The translations under genes and the position numbers were made by a program. Source: Botryococcus braunii (lineage: Eukaryota; Chlorophyta; Trebouxiophyceae). From it: a stretch of 63,695 nt of DNA. Below the pieces are notes generated by a model that ran no database searches, was not told where the DNA came from, and saw nothing but the letters and a program-made list of their open reading frames with translations. The DNA lies in the NCBI GenBank assembly GCA_002005505.1, contig KV908414.1, forward strand, positions 460,650 through 524,344, given 5' to 3'. Numbering within the stretch: position 1 is the first letter of the stretch; every line of letters begins with the position of its first letter. Positions 55,185-63,695 of this stretch are shown here, piece after piece.

Positions 55185-56584
55185 ATGTCTGCCAACTGTT
55201 CAGTGACCCAGTATGGGATTCCTGTTTTGTATGGGCTTGGTAATCTGCAGGATTTCTTTCACAGTTGTTGCCATTCTTTCATGTCCCATATTGTGGATGG
55301 GCATGGTTTGTGTAGAGAGTTTCAGACATCCCCCCATGCCAGTGACTTGATCAATCCTGTGTGCATGTATAAGAGAGATGCAGCTCCTCACCTTCTTTCT
55401 AGTGATGCTCATGTTGTCTTGTTTGTTGATGGTAGTAACAGGGAGTGTACTGTTAGCCAGCTTGTGTCACAGCTACTGCCAGGTACTAGATTGACTGTGC
55501 ACTCTTGCCTGAGCCACTGAGAACAGGTGCTGGAAGGGACTACACAACATCAATCTCATGATGTATTGCTCTCGGCTTCTGTTTTGGATGCACTGGGTCT
55601 TACTTCCACCTTTAAGAGCTCACCCCACTGCAGTTCCCATACAGGCTTGCCCTTATATCGTTGCCTGGTACAGACTGGTTGTCTCAGTGTGAAGGAGAAA
55701 CCCCTGCCCGCAACTTCTTTTGACTCTTTTGTTCAGCTTGACAGTAGACACATTGTGAATAGTCTTGATCTTTCCTCCACTTGCATAGAGTTTGAGGGAA
55801 TTCTTGCTAGTAGACCTGTCAGGATTTTGTTGGACAGTGGAGCCTCTGCAAATTTTATTGATGATAAACTTGTGCAGGAGCTTGCCCTTCCCACTGTGCC
55901 TTTGAGTTCACATGTTACTGTGAGAGTGGCTGATGGTAGGACATCTGTGGTAGGACATAGTGTGTCAACTGACCTAACTGTTGGGACCTTGGGTTTTGGA
56001 GTCTCCTTCCTCCCTACTGAGTTGACCTACTATGATCATGTCTTGGGCAAACCTTGGTTAACTGCTTTTAACCCAATTGTGAATTGGAAATTGAATGCTG
56101 TGTCTTTGGTTCATGCTAATAAAACACATGTACTTTTGGGGTGTCAGAGGTCAGGCATGCCTGGGTATGTGATCTCATCCATGGAAGTGGAAGAGATGGT
56201 GAAGTTGGGTGAATCAGTGTACATTATTCAACTGAATGCAGTGACTGACAATGTTTCAGATACTGATGCATACAATGTGCCAGAGTTGGAGCAGCTTTTG
56301 CAGGAATTTAAGGATGTACTGTCTGGACTTCCTGAAGGCCTCCCTCCTTCTCGTGCTGGAGACCACCACATCAGATTGGAGCCGGACGCAACTCCTCCAG
56401 CCTCCCGCATATATCCACTGTCTGGAGCCCAGCTTGCTGAGCTACGTGCACAGTTGCAGGAGCTCCTTGAGAGGGGGTTCATCCGCCCATCGACATCACC
56501 ATTTGGTGCACCCATCTTATTTGTTCCCAAAAAGGATGGTGGATGGCGTTTATGCATTGACTACAGGGCCTTGAATAGGATTAC
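55185..56584 (+). pseudogene. Ty3/gypsy protease and start of reverse transcriptase, cut by element B
   Basis: The frame is open from 55185 except for one TGA at 55518-55520. The protease has [20 protein letters not shown] and later [18 protein letters not shown]. The RT begins with [20 protein letters not shown] and continues through [40 protein letters not shown] and [14 protein letters not shown]. The PR-RT order and these motifs mark it as gypsy type. RT ends abruptly at 56584 where the LTR of element B starts; the remainder must lie beyond the window. 56580-56584 (ATTAC) is the expected left target duplication. Confidence 0.9.
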
Positions 56585-57275
56585 TGAAATATTCTGGGCT
56601 TGGCGTATCCTGCATGGTGGCGGCACGGAGGGTGTTAGACGATGTCCTCCTACTTGTGCGTTGTTAAGTAGGCACGGACATATACAAGTCAAGGACTGGT
56701 TAGCAACTGATTGATAGACACCCGGAGTGCCACTATAGTTCCAACCAAGTGTTACACTATCTCTCATCTCTCCTAACAAGGTGACGCAGTTCAAACACGC
56801 CTAACCTGCTCTCACCCAGGTCGTGTTCATTACTTTGTCCGATGAGCTAAACTCAACTCTATATGTCTAACATGTTCTAACAATGTTCATCTGAGTGCTA
56901 AATCCAGGAATACAATAAGGATTAAGTCACCTGCATGGTGGCGGCACGGAGGGTGTTAGACGATGTCCTCCTACTTGTGCGTTGTTAAGTAGGCACGGAC
57001 ATATACAAGTCAAGGACTGGTTAGCAACTGATTGATAGACACCCGGAGTGCCACTATAGTTCCAACCAAGTGCCTTCCCTATCCGTGCTTGCCCCATATG
57101 CCTCCTTTCTACAAACGTGTCTGTAACTTGCGTTATGATAGTCTTCGTTCAAATGCATGTATTGCCTGGCAGAACTCAGGGTTCTGCCTCTCTTTCCTAA
57201 TTGGTATTGTCTTCATACGGAGACTTGCCATTATTACTCCTCTGAGGGAAAGGCATAAAATTAATTAACACAACA
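56585..57275 (-). repeat. 3' LTR of element B (same family as A)
   Basis: It is 691 bp, the same length as the LTRs of A, with scattered substitutions (for instance GTGCCACTATAG against GTGCTGCTATAG in A). It shows the same 142-bp direct repeat with 321-bp offset. B and A are therefore separate insertions of one family. Confidence 0.92.
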
Positions 57276-58945
57276 CTTCCCCTTGCCTTTACCTCACAGA
57301 AACTTGGCCAGTCCCAGTGAGTTACGATGTCCCAGAAACACTTGTCTAACTAGTGGTTTGGTAAAAATGTCAGCCACATTTCTAGCAGATTGAATGTACT
57401 TGAATTCAACCTGCCCCTTTGCAATAGCTTCACGTGCGAAATGACAGCTAATTGCAATATGCTTTGTGTGTTTGGAGTACACCGGATTCCTCAGGTGGTT
57501 TATACACCCTTGGTTGTCACAATGAATCTTCACTATCCACGGTAACACTCCAATTTCCTCCAGGAAACCTCTCAGCCAATTTGCTTCCTTCACAACAGCA
57601 CTTGCTGCCATGAATTCAGCCTCCACTGTTGAAGTGGCAACAGCAGATTGCTTTTTACTTCCCCACACTACTGCTCCTCCAAACACAGTGAGGACAAAGC
57701 CAGTGGTAGAGAAGCGATGATCCTGATCACCTCCATAGTCGGCATCCACATAGCCTTCTAGCTCTATCTCCCCCCCTCCGAGAGTTAGAACCAAATCTCG
57801 GGTTCCTTTCAGATACTTCAACACACGGATGGCTTCATTCCAATGTGCTGTGGTGGGAGATATGCGATAACGAGACAATACACCTACTGCCTGAGCTATA
57901 TCGGGACGTGTGGTGTTGGCTATATACAGAAGAGACCCTACTAACTCACAGTAACGGTGACCTGGAGGTAGTGGACTGCCAGCACCAATGCTGTCGCTCC
58001 CATCTCTCGGTGCAGGCCTTTGGGACATTACGAAATCTTTTGTCATGGGAGTATCAGGTCCCACTGACTCAAGATCCAAGCCAAATTTCTCTACAAGTGC
58101 ATCGATTTTAGGGATGCAACTCAGGGTGATCAGCCCTTTATCTCTATCTCTCATCACTTGACATCCCAAGAAATCCTTCACTTCCCCAAGATCATGGATG
58201 GTGAATTCTTTCTTGAGAAGTCCCTTCACTCTCTCGATTTCTGACATGCCCTTGGAAACTATCAGAAGATCATCAACATAGATCAGCACATAGGACTTTC
58301 CTCCATCAGTAGAGCATCTCACATACACTCCCGCATCACTCTTGCACACCTCATACCCCATGACTTCAAGTTTGTCATTCAGGGTTTTGTGCCAGGCACG
58401 TGGAGCCTGCTTCAGGCCATACAACGCCTTTCTCAATCGGCACACAATATTCTTATCACCATTCTCAAAGCCAGGAGGTTGCGTTACATATACTTCCTCC
58501 TCGAGCTCACCATTCAGAAAGGCGGTCTTAACGTCCACCTGATGAATTTCACAGCCCTCTCTTGCAGCAACAGCAAGCAGAGCTCTTCTAGCTCCATAGC
58601 TACTAGTAGGAGCAAAGACCTCCATCACATCCACTCCAGGGATTTGTCTGCATCCCTGTGCCACTAATCTGGCCTTGAATCTCACAACATTGCCATGTGC
58701 ATCCATTTTCACTGAAAATATCCAGTGAACTGGAATAACCTTATGTCCACGAGGTCTCGGAACATACTCCATGACCTCATGAGTATCTAGAGAATTTTGC
58801 TCTTCCTGCATAGCTGCCTTCCAGTATTCCCACTGGGGAGACATCTGTGCTTCTCTCAAATTAGAGGGAACGTGAATTTTCCCAAATCTGACACCTGTGT
58901 GCTTTTCCTCTGAATTGCCTGATTTTCTCTCACTTTGTCCAGAAC
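57276..58945 (-). CDS. Element B pol: RT and RNase H, 3' part only
   Basis: A minus-strand frame ends at 57294 with GLAKFL and is open up to the edge of element C. It contains the RT with VKTAFLNGELEEEVY, YGLKQAPRAWHKTLN and YVDDLL, then RNase H with YVDADYGGDQDHRF and HCDNQGCINH. The protein is nearly identical to the A copy (one clear change is GDKNIVC for GDKHIVC), so B is also young. The polypurine tract is at 57276-57290. The 5' part is displaced beyond 63695 by insertion of element C at 58945/58946, so the gene is split rather than decayed. Confidence 0.93.
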
Positions 58946-59639
58946 TGTTGAGTTCTGAACATTATTATTGAATGCCTTGTGCTTTAAGTGATCTTCATGT
59001 GTGCACTATTAGGATATGGGTCCATTGAGAACATAAGGTACCTGGAGACACGGCAGATTCTGGACGTTTTCGAACATAAGGTACAATCCTATCTAGATCA
59101 CACGTTTGTCGGATGAACTCTTAAGGCTGCCCCACCGGAGTGAATACCAACTGGTTGTGAAAGATGCTGGGCATCACCAGATGCTAGTCTTGTCCGACAG
59201 TTGTGTGTGGCACTCAGCAGACAGTCGTACGGACTGTAGCTGGAGTAACTTCGTCTATTGACGACCTGTCTGCTTTGTACAGGTACGGTGCGGCAGTGTG
59301 TGTTGTATCATTGTTGCTATTGTGAGAGTGAACAAGCTTAGTGTACCCTGTAGTCACTCAAACAGATAAGGGACAGTGACTTCAGGGAGTATAGGCATGT
59401 ACTTGAACGTAGCCGTCTAGAGCCTTATCTAGTGATTGCTTGATCGGTGCTTGTGTACAAGATAATGATGTAACGGAACTGGTTGTGAAAGATGCTGGGC
59501 ATCACCAGATGCTAGTCTTGTCCGACAGTTGTGTGTGGCACTCAGCAGACAGTCGTACGGACTGTAGCTGGAGTAACTTCGTCTATTGACGACCTGTCTG
59601 CTTTGTACAGGGAAAGCCGATTGCCCATAACCTTTCACA
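58946..59639 (+). repeat. 5' LTR of element C
   Basis: The LTR runs from TGTTGAGTTCTGAACATTAT to ...CCTTTCACA, 694 bp. A 135-bp direct repeat lies at 59149-59283 and 59477-59611, offset 328 bp. The first copy runs into TACAG|GTACGG and the second ends TACAG|GGAAAG. It is preceded by AGAAC of element B, the likely target duplication. Its last bases include GCCCATAACC, which pairs with the primer site. Confidence 0.88.
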
Positions 59640-59653
59640 GGTTATGGGCCCAC
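59640..59653 (+). promoter_or_regulatory. Primer-binding site of element C, half-tRNA(iMet) type
   Basis: GGTTATGGGCCCAC abuts the LTR, identical to the site in element A. Bases 59623-59632 (GCCCATAACC) inside the LTR end can pair with 59640-59649, forming a 10-bp stem with a TTTCACA loop over the junction. Confidence 0.82.
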
Positions 59654-60029
59654 GCCCTTCCAGCTGAGCCAAGTAAAAGCAGGAGTGAAGGTCGTCTACG
59701 GATGGGTCAGACGTAAGCGTCAACAAAGGAGCTCGAGCATGGCGCAGCGGCGCAAGGGAACTCGAGTGTACCAGGACCATTATCTTACTCACAGTTTACC
59801 TTTCTGGGAAATTCATAATTGAAGTTTTAGCTGTGCTTTATCATTCATAGACGTTGTCTAGAAGCACTGAGTGAGTCGGGCCGGACTCCGGCGCAAACTT
59901 CTGAGGGGAACATATCTGCTACTACTGTGCAAGACTGGCTGGTAAATTTCCATGACATGGAGGGAATTGTAGGGTATTGCTGCATTCCAGAAGTTTATGA
60001 GTAAGTTTGGCTGGTGAAGTGACAATAGT
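59654..60029 (+). other. Leader of element C
   Basis: This 376-bp region between the primer site and the gag start has no open frame of note. By position it should hold the packaging signal. Element A has a leader of similar size (about 300 bp). Confidence 0.5.
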
Positions 60030-62399
60030 ATGACAAAAAGGGGCAAAGAAAAGGAAAGTAGCAGTGAAACAGCAATGTCTCAACCTGGAGAAGTCAGTGG
60101 GGCCACTCCAGGGCAGTCTATGACCGGGACACAATCAGCCACTGCAGAACCAAAGGTGGAGATTGACAAGGCAGCCTACATCCCCAATACCTCTAATCCA
60201 AAGATGACTGTCATGCTTGATGATGGAGGGCGCAATTTTGAATTTTGGTATGAAAATTTGGAGGCGTGCGCAAACACCAAGGGGGTCAGAGCGGCTTTGG
60301 AGAGGCCAATGCCAGGGTCGGTGGAGAACTCAGCCATCAAGCAGTGGCTGATCCAGTCAGTTCCAGTCATCTGGCATTCTCAGATCTCATGCCACAAAGC
60401 AGCGTTCGACTTCATCGCGTGGGTGAAGAACAGTCACACTGGAGGGAGCAACCAAGACATCAACCTTGAGTGGTACAAGGAAATGGAGCAGGGCATCAAG
60501 ACAGGGGAGACACTCAAGGTCTACCTCTACAGAATGATGGATCTGGCTACAAGTCTCAGAAACAACGCGTTCATCCTCTTGGACCACAATGTTGGGGAGC
60601 TGATGGTGAAGGGCCTCCCTCCTGTGCTGAGGCTCGAGTCCCTGGAGGTTATGGCAACCGACAAGCCGCCATTGGAGCTGATTCAAAGAATCCTGCGCGC
60701 CGCAGCCAGCCGTGGGTACAAGGACCCACCTGCAGAGGGAACACCTCAGGCCATGGCAGCTGCAGCAGTGGCTGGTCCCTCTGGGGGGGTAGCTGGAGCG
60801 TCATCAAGCGCTGGAGCTGCACCAGGAGTGGGAGCAGTACCGGGAGTTGGAGCAGCACTACCAGCAAACGAACAGCCTCCCGCTGGCCCCTCTGCAACTA
60901 CTTTTGGTGGCAGGGGGCGTGGACCTGGCAGGGCAAGAAGGCCCAGAGAGGAGCTTACATGCCACTTCTGCAAGGCAAAGGGCCACTTCATGACTGACTG
61001 CGGACCGCTCAGGCAGCTGCAGGCTCTGCATCAAAACATGCAAGCGGCAAGCGTTGGGCCTGCAGCTTACTGGGGCCAGGGAGGCCCACAGTCGTCTCCT
61101 CAAGCCTGGTGGGACCATGGATCTGGCCGGGGTGGCCCGCCTTCATCCGCTTCCAGCCCTGGACCTCCTTCAGCATATAACTATCCAACAAGTCAACACA
61201 CGTTTCCGGGGTGGCATTTACCACCTCCACCCCCTCCTTCTGGTGAGGCGATGTTTATCTCTCTCAATGTGCTTGCCCCAACTTCGCATGGAGCTAGCAG
61301 CACATCTTGGTTAATAGATAGTGGTGCCTCTGTGCATATAGTCAATGATCTCTCATTGCTCCATAATCCAGTTATGCATAGACAGCCTCTTCCTCTGCAC
61401 TTGGCAACCTCAGACGCCAAGGGAGGAATCATTGCATCTGGGTCTGTATGCCTTGTGAATGCAAGGCACGAAGTATTCTGGCTGCACAATGTGCAGTGTG
61501 TTCCTTCTGCGCATACCAACCTCATTTCAGTCACTGGTGCAATTCAGGATGGAGCATCTTTCCTGACTGACACTGCAGGTGGTTACACAGCCATGAAGGG
61601 ACCTGAAGGGTGGTGTGGAGATATCACCCGCGCACGAGGTCTGTTTTTTTTGGAGTTTGTTAGTCCTGTCAGAGGGCAGCAAGTTGGCTGCAGACATATT
61701 GATCACATGGCTGAGGCGTCTCATCTTAGGAAAGGACACGTGTGTAGCGAGAGATCTCTGTGGCATGCTAGGTTAGGTCATCCTGGTGCCAGCAGCATGC
61801 AGAGGTTCTCCAAGGAAGATCTGGTTACAGGAATCAATATCTCCCTTGCTCCCTGCTCTGAGTGCCCCAAGCACTGTGAATCGTGTATACAAGGGAAACA
61901 CTCCAGACCTCCTTTCCCTGTATCTTCCAGGCCTGCACATCACCCACTCGATAGAGTCCATGTGGATACTGTGGGTCCCATATCACCTCCTGCCATCACA
62001 GGTGAACGATATTGGGTCACTGTAGTGGATGAAAGTTCACACCAAGTTGCCTCCCTGCCTGTGAAGTCAAAGGATTGCATCCCAAAGGCTGTGATAGACC
62101 TGCTCCGTTTTTGGCAGACCCAACGAGGCACGGTTGTGAAGTGTGTGAGGACTGACAGGGGTTCAGAGTTCCTGAACCAGCAATTCAAAGAGTTTTGTGC
62201 TCAGCAGGGCACTAAGATGGAGTCCTCAGCGCCCTACACGCCTCAGCAGAATGGGGTGGCGGAGAGGATGAATAGGACCCTGAAGGAGCGAACAAGGACT
62301 CTGTTGGTCCATGCTGCAGCAGACCCTCCCTTTGGAAGGAGGCGCTTGAGACAGCTACCCTCCTCTACAATGTGGGTCCTACTTCAGGCAGGTCCCTGA
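60030..62399 (+). pseudogene. Element C gag-protease-integrase (single frame, frameshifted near the end)
   Basis: The frame opens with MTKRGKEKESSS. Gag covers about residues 40-240; an Ala/Gly/Pro-rich part follows; the zinc knuckle CHFCKAKGHFMTDC is near residue 310; the protease SWLIDSGASVHIV is near 425; the pre-integrase motif SLWHARLGHPG with CSECPKHCESC is near 575-615. The integrase core has HVDTVGP, RTDRGSEF and GVAERMNRT. Gag and pol share one frame here, unlike element A. At about 62326 (ADPPFGRR) the frame shifts: the expected LWKEALETATLLYN is readable in another frame. The gene is thus broken, and C is older than A by this sign. Confidence 0.9.
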
Positions 62400-63695
62400 C
62401 CCCATGGAATTATTCTTTGGTGTCAAACCTGATGTGTCTGTGCTGCGCACGTTTGGCTGTGTAGCCCATGTGCACATTCCAGTGGCCAAAGGTCTGTTTT
62501 TGGCCCAAGACATCCCTGGGATGTTTACTGGTTATTGTCCCCAGTCTAAAGCGTATCGTGTGTACGTGGGGAATGGAGTGTGGAAGGAGAGTAGGGACGT
62601 CAGCTTTATCGAGCACTTGAGGGGGCTGAGAGAGTGGGTCTATCAAAGGTCCAGCCTGGGTCTGTCTATGATTCTAGGATATCACCCCCCCTTGGCAGTG
62701 AGAATCTGGCAACGCCTCAAGCAATTCCCTCTGCTGCTCCACCCACGTTCTGGGATGAGGAGGATGACCATGGAGTGGAGACGCTTTCCACTGGGGCTCC
62801 TGGGACCTCTGGACTTTGTGCTGGGGATCAGTCTGGAGACGGGACCACAGCAGCACATGACCAAGGAAACCCACCAGCCTGGATTCTACTGTTGGGACCC
62901 CAGAACCATCTCAGCACTCGTGGTCGGTGCTTGAGCATATGCAGAATCTGGCCAGGGGGGGTGTAGAAACTCAATCCCAGGTAGAAAAAATGCAGAAGGT
63001 ACAAGAGGGGTTGCGAATGCAGGGGAAGTCACAAATTCCCCTTCCTCCAGGACCACCCTTACAAGGGAGCAGCGTTATGTACAGCGCGTGGCTAGGAGAG
63101 AGCATTCTGACATCCCATTGCATGCCCCTGACCCAGGTCAGGCAATTGTGAGTGAGCCAAACATGGTTGGTCTCCCTGATATGCAGGGGCAGGTTGAGAC
63201 AGTCGAGGCTATGTTCGGTGCAGATGTAAGAGATGAGAGCAGTGGGTTAGACATGCCAGCAGTAGGGGAAGCTGGTGCCCAATCCCAGTCACTGGCTAGT
63301 CATGCTTATGGTGTGCAGGCTGACATTGTAGGCGCAGCTCAGGCAAGTCTGGGTAGTGTGCCCAAGTGTGAGTCCAGGAGAGAGAGAGAGCTGCTGCTCC
63401 CCTCTGCATTGCGGAAGGTGCGAGAATGTAAGGGTGCTGCACATGAGTCCAGTAGTCAAGGAGAGAGAGAGAGACTTGAGAAGGAATCAGATAATCCGGC
63501 AGTATGCCAGTCCCAGATAAGGTAATAATACATCTGGCAACAAGAGAGGAAGAGAAGGAACAGATCAGTAAGTTCACGTGCCCTCAAACTTGAGGGAAGC
63601 CCAGCGCTCACCTCAGTGGGAGTTTTGGCAGCAGGCAATGCAAGAGGAGATGGAGTCTTTAGACACCATGAGGTATAATGGCAGTTATGTGGAAA
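62400..63695 (+). pseudogene. Element C: integrase C-terminus, linker and start of RT, frameshifted
   Basis: From 62404 the integrase continues with ELFFGVKPDVSVLRTFGCVA and YRVYVGNGVWKESRDVSFIE. Another shift near 62625 moves the linker to the frame that reads GLSKVQPGSVYDSRISPP. Linker sequence in further frames runs to about 63530. The RT start is recognisable at 63570-63660 as SNLREAQRSPQWEFWQQAMQ and EEMESLDT, after which the window ends. At least three frameshifts lie between 62320 and 63600. Confidence 0.85.

Noticed and set aside
59622..59653. tRNA gene near CCCATAACC
   Set aside because: Only about 10 bases match initiator tRNA. There are no A and B boxes or cloverleaf; it is the LTR end and primer site.

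Overview
The window looks like nuclear DNA of a eukaryote, probably a green-lineage alga. A charophyte such as Chara is my best guess from the style of the retrotransposons and genes, but this is inference. The evidence for a eukaryote is the set of spliced genes with GT..AG introns and conserved phases, nested LTR retrotransposons with plant-like half-tRNA primer sites, and very long simple-sequence tracts. I see no prokaryotic operons, rRNA, tRNA or CRISPR.

Layout. 1-9715: a Ty1/copia element (H, plus strand, 5' part outside the window) split by a complete, young copia element (A, minus strand, 1664-8782) with two 691-bp LTRs and a 5-bp target duplication. 10.4-35.6 kb: four tandem, same-strand copies of one multi-exon membrane-protein gene. 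Each has a 239-nt exon (phase 0 to 2) and a last exon of 637-676 nt. The introns and 3' flanks carry minisatellites and microsatellites, and a transposase-like relic lies between copies 1 and 2. 35.6-46.1 kb: repeat-rich DNA with several minisatellite arrays (16, 24, 26, 32 and 48 bp), an exactly spaced 240-bp array of exon-like units next to one plausible exon, long near-perfect hairpins, and copies of a dispersed sequence beside CT/GA tracts. 47.8-52.4 kb, minus strand: a four-exon gene whose joined exons give a complete 236-residue secreted protein. 54.1-63.7 kb: a three-level nest in which a decayed Ty3/gypsy element is interrupted by copia B (same family as A, minus strand), itself interrupted by copia C (plus strand), which runs off the window.

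How it fits together. Retrotransposons occupy both ends. The centre is a locally amplified gene family whose introns and downstream regions accumulate tandem repeats. Three LTRs of different sequence (H, A/B, C) share one layout: about 694 bp with a 135-148-bp direct repeat spaced 321-329 bp. The first repeat ends in a splice-donor-like CAG|GT and the second in an acceptor-like CAG, which suggests a leader intron made by tandem duplication. The two items I think least described are that LTR layout and the tandem membrane-protein family; the secreted-protein gene and the microsatellite-tailed insertion at 20354-21041 come next.
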